Shown here piece by piece: positions 33,732-42,851 of a DNA stretch of 64,000 nucleotides. The translations under genes were made by a program, and so were the position numbers. The notes under the pieces were generated by a model. That model was not told where the DNA came from. It saw nothing but the letters and a program-made list of their open reading frames with translations, and did not search any database. Numbering within the stretch: position 1 is the first letter of the stretch; the number at the start of each line of letters is the position of its first letter. Origin of the DNA: JAGXTF01 sp038317095 (GTDB taxonomy: Bacteria > Bacteroidota > Bacteroidia > NS11-12g > UBA955); NCBI GenBank assembly GCA_038317095.1, contig JBBQBB010000006.1, forward strand, positions 23,787 to 87,786. The letters run 5' to 3'.

Positions 33732-35282
33732 ATGAATCGCAAAGCGAAATTTGTTTTCAAAACATTTTTTAAACATGATTTTAAAGCAAGTATAACCGTA
33801 TTCTTTGTTGCGCTTCCGCTTTGCTTGGGTGTTGCTTTGGCTTCAGGTGCGCCGGTAGTAAGTGGAATTATTGCCGGAATTGTCGGCGGTTTGATAGTAA
33901 CGCTGGTGAGTGGATCCAGTCTCAGTGTGAGTGGTCCAGCCGCTGGTTTAACTGCCATATGTACCGCGGCAATCACAGACCTTGGCGCATTGGATATCTT
34001 TTTCGTTTCTGTGAGTGCAGCAGGAGTAATTCAAATTTTATTGGGAGTGTTAAAGCTGGGTGGATTCTCACATTTTATTCCCAGTGCGGTAATTAAAGGA
34101 ATGTTGGCCGCCATTGGTATTATTTTGATGACCAAACAGATACCTTTGATCTTGGGATACGAAAAACCTGATTTTTATACGGATGAATTTTTTAACGTGT
34201 TTACCTTGCATTCTGGCTTCGACCATAAGGAAGGATTCTTTCCCCACATTTCAGAAGGCACCATTTTGCTTTCTATATTGGCCATATTCGTAATTTTTAT
34301 TTGGGATCGATTTTTAGCAAAAAGAATTTCATTTCTTTCCTCAAGTTTTGTGGTTGTAATCATCATTTCAGCGCTTGCTCAATGGATCCCGGAAAACTGG
34401 CATTTTTTAGCATTAAAAAATTCGCATTTTGTAACGTTACCGAACAATATTTTTGCGGATATAAAATTCCCTAATTTTAAACAAGCGTTGGGCAATGGTA
34501 TGGTATGGAAATATTCCTTAATTATTGCATTCGTTGCCTCCTTAGAATCTCTGTTAAGCCTAGAAGCCGTGGATAAATTAGATCCTATGAAAAGGGTAAC
34601 ACCGCCGAACCGTGAATTAATTGCACAAGGCAGTGGAAATTTTATAAGCGGTTTGTTTGGCGGCATTCCCATTACATCTGTAATTGTGAGGAGTTCGGCA
34701 AATGCATCGGCTGGTGCAAAAACCAAATGGTCCTCTTTTACCCATGGCGTTTGGTTGTTATTGGCGGTCCTTTTTGCCATTCCATTTATCCAACTGATTC
34801 CTTATTGTGTTTTGGCCATTATTTTGTTTCTCACGGGTTATAAGTTAACTAAACCCAGCATGTATAAAGCTATTTTTAGCCAAGGAAGAGAGCAGTTTTT
34901 GCCTTTTGCCGTAACCATCATTGCTATACTTTCTACAGATTTATTGATTGGCGTGGTCATTGGTACAATCTACGCCATTTATTTTTTGATAAAACATACA
35001 TACCGTGCAGGCTATACATATTCCGAAGCCAAGCATGGCAATATTTTGCATATTCAAATTACCTTTGCTTTAAATGTGAGTTTTTTAAACAAAAAAAGAA
35101 TGAGAAATACCTTGGATAAAATCCCGCCTTATTCTGTTGTAACCCTTGAAGCTACGGATAGTGTTTATATAGATTATGATATTTTAGAGATTACCCAAGA
35201 CTTTAAAGTAAAGGCAAAAGAAAAGCACATTGAATTAATTTTTATTGATGTGCCAGACGTTAAAGTCTTGGATTATCATTGA
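33732..35282 (+). CDS. SulP-family anion transporter
   Basis: This 516-aa inner-membrane transporter is likely for sulfate, bicarbonate or a related anion. It has 10-12 hydrophobic helices. The N-terminal FVALPLCLGVALASGAP, the SGSSLSVSGPAAGL signature and the GLFGGIPITSVIVRSSANASAG region identify SulP. The C-terminal ~100 residues form a STAS-like cytosolic domain (LDKIPPYSVVTLEATDSVYIDYD). It follows the helicase by 11 bases, so cotranscription is possible. Substrate is not decidable from sequence. Confidence 0.9.
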   Translation: MNRKAKFVFKTFFKHDFKASITVFFVALPLCLGVALASGAPVVSGIIAGIVGGLIVTLVSGSSLSVSGPAAGLTAICTAAITDLGALDIFFVSVSAAGVIQILLGVLKLGGFSHFIPSAVIKGMLAAIGIILMTKQIPLILGYEKPDFYTDEFFNVFTLHSGFDHKEGFFPHISEGTILLSILAIFVIFIWDRFLAKRISFLSSSFVVVIIISALAQWIPENWHFLALKNSHFVTLPNNIFADIKFPNFKQALGNGMVWKYSLIIAFVASLESLLSLEAVDKLDPMKRVTPPNRELIAQGSGNFISGLFGGIPITSVIVRSSANASAGAKTKWSSFTHGVWLLLAVLFAIPFIQLIPYCVLAIILFLTGYKLTKPSMYKAIFSQGREQFLPFAVTIIAILSTDLLIGVVIGTIYAIYFLIKHTYRAGYTYSEAKHGNILHIQITFALNVSFLNKKRMRNTLDKIPPYSVVTLEATDSVYIDYDILEITQDFKVKAKEKHIELIFIDVPDVKVLDYH

Positions 35283-35288
35283 TATCCT

Positions 35289-36227
35289 TTATTTAGGGTT
35301 CATTTGCGCCAAATCGTTTAATGTTTCTTTCATTCCTTTTTCATATGGCGTTGCCATTATACCAAAGCGTTTTTCAAATTTATCACTATTTAATTTGTAT
35401 GGAATTTCAAATTGATATTGCATTTCATAAACTTCTCGCAGAATGGGAATAAATATGCCTAACACACGCACCATAAAAGGCTGAATATTGCTGTAAGATG
35501 TAGATTTCCCCATTTCTTTTGCTACCAAATTTACCCAATCTTCGCCAGTAAATCCGCGTTTTTCTGTGGGCAAATTCCATATTTGATTGTATGCATCGGG
35601 TGTGTTTCCTAGCAGTGCCATCGCTTTTCCTGCATCTTCAGAATAGGTATAAGTATGTGGTACTTTTGGATAGCCAATCCATTGGGCTTTTTTGTTTTTT
35701 ATAAATTGATTGTATGTTGCAATCATTACCAAACTTAACTCTGTGGAAGGTCCATAATAATCTGCACAACGTGCGATAATGGCTTCCACTTTTCCTGCTT
35801 GCATATCGTCTAGAATCATCTGGTCAATTTCTTTTCTCACTGCGCCTTTTTTACTAAAAGGTTTCATGTTCGATTCTTCAGTTATGTTTCCAATTTCAGC
35901 AGTATCTATGGCATATACGTTGTCAACAAAAACCAATTTACACTTATATTTTGCGCAAGCATCCAATACATTTCGCATCAATACCGGCCATTCTTTTCTC
36001 CAGGTTTTAATGTCGTATTTAAGTCCAATGCATAAGTAGGCAACATCACTTCCTTCTATGGCTTTGTAAACATCTTCCTTGAGAGTTAAATCTGCCGAAA
36101 GCAATTCGTCATTCTGATTTACCTTTTTTGGATTTCTAGAAACCAAGCGAATGTTGGTCTTGAATTTGGGAAGTTCTTTGGCCAATGCCTGGCCGATAAC
36201 GCCGTTTGACCCGAGTATGGTTTGCAT
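35289..36227 (-). CDS. NAD-dependent epimerase/dehydratase-like protein
   Basis: This is a Rossmann-fold protein of about 312 aa; ATG 36227 starts MQTILGSNGVIGQAL, which contains the nucleotide-binding G-S-N-G-V-I-G motif. The longer upstream frame is non-conserved in character. The extended-SDR pattern is present (AYLCIGLKYDIKTW, FVDNVYAID, YYGPSTELSL). The usual YxxxK catalytic pair is not clear, so activity and substrate are open. It converges on the transporter gene, with 6 bases between stops. Confidence 0.78.
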   Translation of the reverse strand: MQTILGSNGVIGQALAKELPKFKTNIRLVSRNPKKVNQNDELLSADLTLKEDVYKAIEGSDVAYLCIGLKYDIKTWRKEWPVLMRNVLDACAKYKCKLVFVDNVYAIDTAEIGNITEESNMKPFSKKGAVRKEIDQMILDDMQAGKVEAIIARCADYYGPSTELSLVMIATYNQFIKNKKAQWIGYPKVPHTYTYSEDAGKAMALLGNTPDAYNQIWNLPTEKRGFTGEDWVNLVAKEMGKSTSYSNIQPFMVRVLGIFIPILREVYEMQYQFEIPYKLNSDKFEKRFGIMATPYEKGMKETLNDLAQMNPK

Positions 36228-36247
36228 GTATTTGTGGTTTCTGTTTG

Positions 36248-36255
36248 CAAAAGTA
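36248..36255 (-). promoter_or_regulatory. Bacteroidota -7 box of the epimerase-like gene (TACTTTTG)
   Basis: The minus strand reads TACTTTTG, an exact TAnnTTTG match, with 20 bases to the ATG at 36227. This supports that ATG rather than the upstream in-frame start at 36347, which would lie outside the transcript. Confidence 0.5.
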
Positions 36256-36530
36256 GTATTTATGCTAAAATAACTTAGATAAAGCCGATAGAATGTATGG
36301 ATTCGCTGGGTGGGTAATACGAAAAGGTAGGTGAATGGCAAATACAAACTATTTCTGGAGGAGAGTTTTCCATGCGGTTACATTGCACAAAAGACATCAT
36401 GAAATCTAATTTTGCCAAATCAAAGATATCACCCATCAAAAATTGCGTTTCGCAAACCCAAACCTACGTTTCACAGGTTTTAGACATAATGTACACCGGC
36501 AGTTCCTTTTTTTGAATTACAATTAAAACC

Positions 36531-37862
36531 ATGAAAAAAACAGGCATCGTCTTCCTCTCTCTTCTCACCCTTTGTTCAAGCGCTTTCGCACAAATTAAAG
36601 GGGGTAATTTACAAATAGTAGATTGCGTTTCTCTGAATTTTGTAAGCTCAAGTTTCAACGTTGAAGGGGGGAACATGCAATTTAAAAGCAATTCCACCGT
36701 GGATGTTGAAATGTCCGTAGTAGATAAAAAAGGTGCAATTATATCGATGGAAATTGGATTGTTGGTGTACGACGATAAAGGCAACAAAACAAAATTTACT
36801 TCCGCCGCCAAATTGAATGTGAAAACCGGCTTATTTGAGGCTCAAATTAAATTGAGCAGCAAATACGATGCTGATTTTGTAGGGGGTGAGGCCAATTGCG
36901 ATTTGCTTAATACTTCTGGAGACAAGCGAAGCGTTACCCAAAGCTTGGCTAAGGATGCAGATTTTACCAATTTCGAAATCTTATTAAATGGCCATAAAAG
37001 ACCCGCCAAATATGGCCAATGTTGGGTTTTTGCAAGCACATCCTCTAATTCATCTTCATTTATTGATCTAAAAGATTTGGATGTGGAATGTACCATATCA
37101 AAAGATGCAAACGGCAAACCCATTTTTGGGGCGGTACTTGGATTAAATACTACGCAGAACGACAAAGCCGTTCCCTTGTCTGATGTGCTAGAATGGGGCC
37201 AAGTAAGTGCTATCGCTGTCGTTACAATATCCAATGATGAAGGACAATCCTACACAATGAAAATCCAACCCCGGGGTTTGTTTGGAAAGTGGACTTTTGA
37301 CGACTCACGTAGCATCGACAACAGCAAAACCCCATGGAATATTAGCAACATTGATTTCCAGTTTACAAATTCTTGCAAAGAAACTTTTGATGTAAAAACC
37401 GAATATAAAAAAGGACGTGACAATTCAACTTGGAGTTTTCATGTATGGAATGAAAGGTGGAAAATAAATCAAACGCGCTACGACAATTTTGCCATTGATA
37501 TTGTTTCTGTAGGCCGGGGTGATATTAAAGGAACCTTTGGCATGACTTTCGAATTTGCATTTGAAAGCGGAAGCGCAACGCCAAAAAGTGTAGTTACAAT
37601 TGCTGAAATTGTAAACTGCAAAGGCGAAGTAAAGTACATTGAAATAAAAATGACCTACAACGCAAAAACTGGCAATTGGTATGGCGCTGAGCAATTTACT
37701 CAAGTGAAAGAGTGTATATGGGCATTAAGCAATATGCGTACTAAAGTAACAAATGATGCTGCAGATGTAATATGCTTTAAACCCAAAAAGAAACCAGAAG
37801 TACGAACTACAACAATGGAATTTTTGGTAGAGGATTTTAGGTATAAAGTGGATCATAAATGA
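36531..37862 (+). CDS. Secreted protein of unknown function
   Basis: This 443-aa protein has a clear signal peptide (MKKTGIVFLSLLTLCSSAFA, cut before QIKGG). The mature part appears to hold two or three beta-rich repeats of about 150 residues, each with a lone cysteine pair region (IVDCVSLNF, NSCKETFDV, IVNCKGEVKY) and Trp-rich strands. No domain was recognised and there is no T9SS tail (it ends EDFRYKVDHK). It is probably periplasmic or surface-associated. A perfect terminator follows 70 bp after the stop. Confidence 0.7.
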   Translation: MKKTGIVFLSLLTLCSSAFAQIKGGNLQIVDCVSLNFVSSSFNVEGGNMQFKSNSTVDVEMSVVDKKGAIISMEIGLLVYDDKGNKTKFTSAAKLNVKTGLFEAQIKLSSKYDADFVGGEANCDLLNTSGDKRSVTQSLAKDADFTNFEILLNGHKRPAKYGQCWVFASTSSNSSSFIDLKDLDVECTISKDANGKPIFGAVLGLNTTQNDKAVPLSDVLEWGQVSAIAVVTISNDEGQSYTMKIQPRGLFGKWTFDDSRSIDNSKTPWNISNIDFQFTNSCKETFDVKTEYKKGRDNSTWSFHVWNERWKINQTRYDNFAIDIVSVGRGDIKGTFGMTFEFAFESGSATPKSVVTIAEIVNCKGEVKYIEIKMTYNAKTGNWYGAEQFTQVKECIWALSNMRTKVTNDAADVICFKPKKKPEVRTTTMEFLVEDFRYKVDHK

Positions 37863-37931
37863 GCAAAATGAATCCAAAACAGAATTAATTGGCGCTGTTT
37901 TAGAAGAGAATTAACTTAATATTTGCCCAAG

Positions 37932-37955
37932 AAAAGCGGAATTTATTCCGCTTTT
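37932..37955. terminator. Bidirectional rho-independent terminator
   Basis: The arms AAAAGCGGAA (37932-37941) and TTCCGCTTTT (37946-37955) form a perfect 10-bp stem with a 4-base loop, followed by a T-rich stretch. It lies between the convergent ends of the secreted-protein gene and the small minus-strand gene at 37983. Confidence 0.9.
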
Positions 37956-37982
37956 TCTTTTTAAAAATTTCAATTTACTTTC

Positions 37983-38303
37983 TTACCAAAACTCATCCGG
38001 ATTTGCCTTTTTAAAAGCTTTTAAATCGGCGATAAACATTTCTATAGTCCGCGCATCTGTGGGAACTTCTTCTGGGTTTTTTACAGATACAAATTCGTGA
38101 TAATCGTCATCTTCTTCGGGGTCTGTATTTCCACAAAGGCTGGCTATGCCCAAGCGGTTGGGAATAAACAATTCTGCGTCTATCAGTTCGGCCACAATGC
38201 GCGCCTCCGCATCTGCAAGGCTAATTCCATTGGGGTTGGCAAAAACAACTGTCCCCAAGGTTTTGGTGGTTTCGGTTGGGCGGTGTAGGTAGTGGAGGAG
38301 CAT
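37983..38303 (-). CDS. Small hypothetical acidic protein
   Basis: This 106-aa acidic cytosolic protein has no signal peptide and no recognised domain. It has an N-terminal LLHYLHRPTETTKTLGTVVF, a central DPEEDDDYHEF and a C-terminal Lys/Trp segment. It lies 6 bases downstream of the HNH endonuclease gene on the same strand, so the two are probably cotranscribed. A partner or immunity-like role is possible but unsupported. Confidence 0.55.
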   Translation of the reverse strand: MLLHYLHRPTETTKTLGTVVFANPNGISLADAEARIVAELIDAELFIPNRLGIASLCGNTDPEEDDDYHEFVSVKNPEEVPTDARTIEMFIADLKAFKKANPDEFW

Positions 38304-38309
38304 GGTTTT

Positions 38310-39038
38310 TTAACTTGCTAGCAATTTCTTTAATCCTTCAATACTTAAAGTATCAATTCTGCGATGCAACATGCGATGGCAATTGGAGCAAACCAAAGCT
38401 AAGTCTAGAAGTGAAGTTTTTGAACTGCTTGTGAATTCAGAAAGCGGTGTCCTGTGGTGGCATTCAATGTATTTGAAACCGAGTTCCCCATATTTAACAT
38501 TAAAATCAAATTCACATGCTTCACAAAGTAATTTACCTTCAGTTTGAAACACAAAATCTTTCTTTTTAAATATGATTTTCGAATCACGTTCTCTGAATTT
38601 ATGGAGTTTGTAAATAACGGCACCTTCTTGCACTGTGTTGATTTCACCACCTTCTTCCTCTTCTGGAATTAAGTAAAGTTGATTCGGAAGTTCTGCGTCA
38701 TTTGCTATTTTTCGAATATGGTTGGCAATTGCATGAAGTTTTTCATTATTAAATTGAAATTCTTCAAATACTTTTCTATCCAATTGACTAAAAGATTGCA
38801 TTCCCTTGCCATGATAGTTAGCATCTAGGGCCAAAAAGTTACTTAATTTTAAACTCACACCGTTTGAATTTCTGAACTTCACCTCATCTGGTCGAATATC
38901 AAAAATGGGCAGGCGATTTAACAGTCTAGAAAGTTCCTGAATTTCAGGGTTGCGCGAATGAATTTGCCCAGCTTCTAACCTCCAATACAAATCCAACGCT
39001 AAAATGATTTCATCTCTATGCCAGGCCGGGTTGCGCAA
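38310..39038 (-). CDS. HNH endonuclease, McrA-like
   Basis: This 242-aa predicted nuclease has its HNH domain at the C-terminus with zinc-type cysteines C172/C175 and C217/C220. The catalytic pair His194-His195 sits in IECHHRTPLSE, and CSNCHRMLHR carries His221/His225. The N-terminal ~150 residues (AWHRDEIILALDLYWRLE) form a conserved module often fused to HNH domains in predicted 5-methylcytosine restriction or related defence nucleases. No methyltransferase is adjacent. With the small genes on either side it may form a three-gene cassette. Confidence 0.8.
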   Translation of the reverse strand: MRNPAWHRDEIILALDLYWRLEAGQIHSRNPEIQELSRLLNRLPIFDIRPDEVKFRNSNGVSLKLSNFLALDANYHGKGMQSFSQLDRKVFEEFQFNNEKLHAIANHIRKIANDAELPNQLYLIPEEEEGGEINTVQEGAVIYKLHKFRERDSKIIFKKKDFVFQTEGKLLCEACEFDFNVKYGELGFKYIECHHRTPLSEFTSSSKTSLLDLALVCSNCHRMLHRRIDTLSIEGLKKLLAS

Positions 39039-39086
39039 AATTATTTGGTGATTTTCCTTTTATTATTGCCTTATAATCCATACAAA

Positions 39087-39305
39087 TTATTTTATGTTTT
39101 GCAAGTCCAACACTCCAATATGGCTTACACAGTAATCTGAAAAAATATTTTCAAATATTTTTATTTTAAAATCGGAACTACCCAATCGTATTGTTGAAAA
39201 AACTTCTATTCTATCATCTGTGCTTAAAAGATTAAGTTTATCGTTATCGCGAAAGAAATTCATAAAATCGTTTCTAGTGATTTCTTTTTCCTTTTGTTCA
39301 TCCAT
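39087..39305 (-). CDS. Small hypothetical protein upstream of the HNH gene
   Basis: This 72-aa charged protein begins MDEQKEKEITRNDFMNFF and ends in a GVLDLQNIK stretch. It has no signal peptide or membrane helix. It is 48 bases upstream of the HNH endonuclease on the same strand. I recognise no family. It could be an accessory of the nuclease or a chance ORF. Confidence 0.4.
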   Translation of the reverse strand: MDEQKEKEITRNDFMNFFRDNDKLNLLSTDDRIEVFSTIRLGSSDFKIKIFENIFSDYCVSHIGVLDLQNIK

Positions 39306-39497
39306 GGGAGGGTATATATTTCGATTTTAAGATTTAAGTTGGCTAATTAAACTATGGTTTTGCAAGGCGAATATAATATGACTCCAATAATATTAGACAA
39401 TATATTTTGGTAAAATAATAATTATTGTATTAAAGATTACGAGGTTTTAAAATTAAGGCAATTTGTGGAACCAAACCCCACGCCCTACCTTCGCGCC

Positions 39498-40061
39498 ATG
39501 CAATTTTCCGAGATGGATTCTGAAATAAACCCGCAATTGGTGGGAGAATGGCAACTGCGGGATGCCGAAAAACAGCTGCCTAGCAACTTGTTTATGCAAA
39601 TTAAAGACAGCGGCGAGGTATATGAAGGTACCAGGGATATTGATGTGGCTTTGATAGAGGGGGGGCGCAAGCTTCGTGTGGGTGTGGAAAGCAGTCCTCA
39701 CCATTCTATTTTTGAAAGGGAAGGCAATGGCCTAGGAGGGTATGAAGGGGTGTGGCAAATGTGGGCAGAAGACCGCCGCAAATTGTTGGAAGAAGAACAG
39801 TGGCGCGCAGATGGCAGGTATATTGCCTTGTTTGACGGTAATGATTTTGCCTTTACCGGAAAATTCAAGGTAGAAAATGACCGCTTAACTTCTTATGAAC
39901 TTACCTATTGTTTGTCGCCCATTGCGGATGAAATATTTCAATTGTTTTGCTTAACGGGTGGCGTTTTTACCTGCACATGGCATGTGGCAGATGGCAAAAT
40001 GCATTTGGTGGATGAGGTGGGGAAAGAGACTGTTTGGGAAAAAGTGGAGCCGTGGTTTTGA
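39498..40061 (+). CDS. Hypothetical soluble protein with lipocalin-like character
   Basis: This acidic protein of about 187 aa begins MQFSEMDSEINPQLVGEWQL. The N-terminal LVGEWQLRD, repeated Gly/Trp strands and the end VGKETVWEKVEPWF are reminiscent of small beta-barrel lipocalin/THAP4-like folds, but I cannot assign it. The frame is open from a GTG at 39465. A promoter-like TTG-N20-TACCTTCG (39463-39493) overlaps that stretch, which favours ATG 39498 or 39510 as the start. There is no signal peptide. Confidence 0.55.
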   Translation: MQFSEMDSEINPQLVGEWQLRDAEKQLPSNLFMQIKDSGEVYEGTRDIDVALIEGGRKLRVGVESSPHHSIFEREGNGLGGYEGVWQMWAEDRRKLLEEEQWRADGRYIALFDGNDFAFTGKFKVENDRLTSYELTYCLSPIADEIFQLFCLTGGVFTCTWHVADGKMHLVDEVGKETVWEKVEPWF

Positions 40062-40120
40062 TAAATTCTAAATTTGACCTTGTATTGATGCGTTTGGCAT
40101 AAACAATATTTTTTCTATTT

Positions 40121-41578
40121 TTAGTCCGAAGCTGCAGAAAAAAACAGCAACCATATTTTATCACAATCGTGTTTGTTTTTCATTTTATACAAATATTCAC
40201 CCGTATTTTTCTTAAATGCGGTTGAAACAGCAAATGTTGAATTGAGTAGATAATCATGGCGGTTGCCCATATTTAATGGCGCCCAATTGTAACTTTCATC
40301 CAGCCGAACAGAAATTTCTGGCGCGCTGCAGCCAATGGCCAAGATGATGATATTTTCTCCGGAAGTTTTAATTTTTCCTATAATCGAATCTGTCCTGTTT
40401 TTTTGGATTTCTATTTCGCCATTAAATGTATAGCCCCTATTGATGACGTCCTCTTTTTGGGACGATTTAATGTAGTCTAAATTGCATTGTGTTTTTTGGG
40501 CAATGCATTTCCAGCCCAGTATGCTTTTTACCCTTTCTTCTGGCAGTGCCGAGGAATAAATGTCCTGAAAAATAGAATCTTTGAGAAACAACGATTCGGG
40601 GTACAATGCGTTGGTCACCAGTTTAGTATCGTCGGTACTGCGGACAATCATATATACCGGAATTCCATTTTTTAAACCTGGTTGAAATCCAAATCTTAGC
40701 ATGGGGAAGGTGTACCAAAGAAAACGAAAACCACGAATGTTGTTTTTTTTGTAATGTGGAGTTACTTGCACATTTTTGCCAGCAAACAGGCCTGGGTATA
40801 TATTGTCTATGAAAGCTTTCATGGGCAAATCATTGTAATCTTTTTCTTCCATGTAAAATTCAATTTGGTGCAGTTCTCGGATATCGGTAGAAACATCGGC
40901 AAAGGCAGAGTCAAACCAACCGCTGATGGTATTTTTAGCACCTTTCCAAATCGCAGTATTTTGCTGTGCAACCAATGCTTTTTTTAACTGTGCCAAGGGA
41001 TAGCTCCAATTAGAATCAGCGGAGAATGCAGCTTGATCTCTTTTCTTTTTTGTGGCTGTAGGGCCGTATGGGTTTGCAATGGGTGTGGTGCAATTGATTT
41101 TTTGGTGGGTAACGCCGACACATGCATTTGGGACTGTGAAAACTGGCAACGTATCTTTAAAATGACTGAATGGGCGTTGCGCATCCGTTTTGAAATCTTT
41201 AATATAAGAAGTTATGCTAAATTGGAATACTTTTGTGAAAGAAAAGTCTGTAGCAATTGAAATGGAAACAGATCTGAAACGCACAAGAATGGTTTTCTTT
41301 TTTGATTTGGGATTGTAACTTACCATCAATAGTTTTTGAAAATTTTCAGACCAATGCCAAATTAAAGTATCGGTTTTTTTTATTTTCGGCATGAGATTTT
41401 TATTCAATTTTAAAAAGGTATCTCTTTCTGCGTTGCCTAGTAAAAAATGGAAACTTTTTACCTTTCCATTATTTTGGATTACTGCAATTTTAGGTCCGTA
41501 ACAATCCATAGAACACTGTGCGGATGCACCAGCAACCCAAAAGAAGAAAAACAATCCGAGAATACAATATTTTAGCAT
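40121..41578 (-). CDS. Secreted protein of unknown function
   Basis: This exported protein of about 485 aa uses ATG 41578, which gives the signal MLKYCILGLFFFFWVAGASA, cut before QCSMDCYG. The upstream open region to 41731 is not signal-like and is excluded. The mature protein has eight or more cysteines and no recognised domain; its length and lack of a C-terminal sorting signal suggest a periplasmic or outer-membrane-facing protein. It lies alone between convergent and tandem neighbours. Confidence 0.65.
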   Translation of the reverse strand: MLKYCILGLFFFFWVAGASAQCSMDCYGPKIAVIQNNGKVKSFHFLLGNAERDTFLKLNKNLMPKIKKTDTLIWHWSENFQKLLMVSYNPKSKKKTILVRFRSVSISIATDFSFTKVFQFSITSYIKDFKTDAQRPFSHFKDTLPVFTVPNACVGVTHQKINCTTPIANPYGPTATKKKRDQAAFSADSNWSYPLAQLKKALVAQQNTAIWKGAKNTISGWFDSAFADVSTDIRELHQIEFYMEEKDYNDLPMKAFIDNIYPGLFAGKNVQVTPHYKKNNIRGFRFLWYTFPMLRFGFQPGLKNGIPVYMIVRSTDDTKLVTNALYPESLFLKDSIFQDIYSSALPEERVKSILGWKCIAQKTQCNLDYIKSSQKEDVINRGYTFNGEIEIQKNRTDSIIGKIKTSGENIIILAIGCSAPEISVRLDESYNWAPLNMGNRHDYLLNSTFAVSTAFKKNTGEYLYKMKNKHDCDKIWLLFFSAASD

Positions 41579-41615
41579 GAATACAATTTTAGTAAAGACA
41601 AATTTAAGCGCGAAA

Positions 41616-41744
41616 ATGTTGCCAACGGAAATTATTATTTTGGTAAATCTGATAAAGTGTGTTTTGGCATGTTGTTTAGCGGAGCAGCAGCAGCCGGCAT
41701 GTGCATCGGAAGCTAAAGATTGTTGTTTCACAAAAAATGTTTAG
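41616..41744 (+). CDS. Possible small cysteine-rich peptide
   Basis: ATG 41616 to TAG 41744 encodes 42 residues with six cysteines (LIKCVLACCLAEQ...PACASEAKDCC). It lies in a 239-bp intergenic gap. No promoter or ribosome-binding site is visible and the reverse strand is also open, so it may be a chance ORF. Confidence 0.2.
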   Translation: MLPTEIIILVNLIKCVLACCLAEQQQPACASEAKDCCFTKNV

Positions 41745-41817
41745 ACAATCAACCAGAAGTACATGACAACGGTGTGATCAAAATTATTTTATTGCCGGAA
41801 TTTTCAACATTTCTGAA

Positions 41818-42789
41818 TTATTTAGCTTCCTCTCTGCCTTTTATTTTATTCAAATCTTTGGCTTTTTCTGCATCATCGTCTTCTTTGTTGCTTTTTAGTT
41901 CATCTGCAAATTCATCAAGGTTGGGCTGACCCGCATTTACCCACGCAGTATACCAGAATGATGCCAAGGTGAATATGCTTGCCCGCATCCTTCTTTCAAC
42001 CATTTTTTGCATTAAATCTTCATAATCTTTACAGTACTTTTCAGAATAAGTTTCAATTGCATTTCTACCGCTAAAACCAATGCTGTATTTGTCTGCTGGG
42101 TGCAGGTTAGTAGCGGATATTTCCATTTTAAAAACAGAATCTGTACAGGCGAAACTTTCGCCCATTCTATCCCAAATATATTCAGACGGATTTACCAAGT
42201 ATTGCACGGTTCCGGTGAATAGATTAAAACTGTCCAAAAACAATTGTGGGATTCTACTTTCCCACAATGCGTGTATGCCTTCTTGCCCCGTTTTTTGGCC
42301 GTTATAGTTACTACTGGCATGCAATGGCACATGTGCATCGGCAATGTAATGTCCTATATCTGCACTGTATTTGAGTATTTTTTGTAGGTCTTGATCTTCA
42401 AAAGCTTTGGTCAATCTTTGTTGCACAAGCATAATATGCCAAGGCACAATTCCATGTGCCTTCAGGCTGTCCTCGCTGTATTTTTCAATGGCTTTAAACC
42501 AATTGTGTGGCAGCGTATCTAGTGGTGCTGTTTTTTCATAATGATCGCAGTCTAGATAGTGATGGCAAGCTTCGTCTTCGAAAAGATATCTTCTATTGTC
42601 GGGGTCTACGGCATGTTGGGTAATGTAATCTATATATTTTTTATAAAACCCAAATATTTCTGGCGGCAAAGCAAATACCGCCTGTTTGTTGATGGTTCTA
42701 TGGCCTAAAAAGCCCCAGGCATAAGTTGGAATTGCCAACCCAAACAGGCACAAATAGGTGAAAGATTTCAGCATAAAAGCGCTTTTCAT
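41818..42789 (-). CDS. Secreted zinc-dependent phospholipase C / S1-P1 nuclease family protein
   Basis: This 323-aa exported metalloenzyme has a signal peptide ending TYA, so the mature protein starts with Trp in WGFLGHRTINK. In the S1/P1 and phospholipase C fold the N-terminal Trp itself binds zinc. Further ligands are visible in YLDCDHY, the HYIADAHVPLH motif (HxxxDxH) and GIHALWES. It could hydrolyse phospholipids or single-stranded nucleic acids. The C-terminal ~30 residues are Lys/Glu-rich and look unstructured. Confidence 0.85.
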   Translation of the reverse strand: MKSAFMLKSFTYLCLFGLAIPTYAWGFLGHRTINKQAVFALPPEIFGFYKKYIDYITQHAVDPDNRRYLFEDEACHHYLDCDHYEKTAPLDTLPHNWFKAIEKYSEDSLKAHGIVPWHIMLVQQRLTKAFEDQDLQKILKYSADIGHYIADAHVPLHASSNYNGQKTGQEGIHALWESRIPQLFLDSFNLFTGTVQYLVNPSEYIWDRMGESFACTDSVFKMEISATNLHPADKYSIGFSGRNAIETYSEKYCKDYEDLMQKMVERRMRASIFTLASFWYTAWVNAGQPNLDEFADELKSNKEDDDAEKAKDLNKIKGREEAK

Positions 42790-42851
42790 AAAATAGCAAA
42801 AAAAGTTAAAAATTACAATGGTAGATGAATGAAAAAAATGTTTTTTAAGTG

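Noticed and set aside
36440..36456. TTGCG-TTT-CGCAA hairpin upstream of the secreted protein
   Set aside because: A five-base stem in an AT-rich spacer is common by chance and lies too far from the start to suggest an operator.
39463..39493. Strong promoter before the hypothetical gene at 39498
   Set aside because: TTG-N20-TACCTTCG fits the spacing, but the -7 box deviates at one key T, so I used it only to judge the start and did not list it as a promoter.
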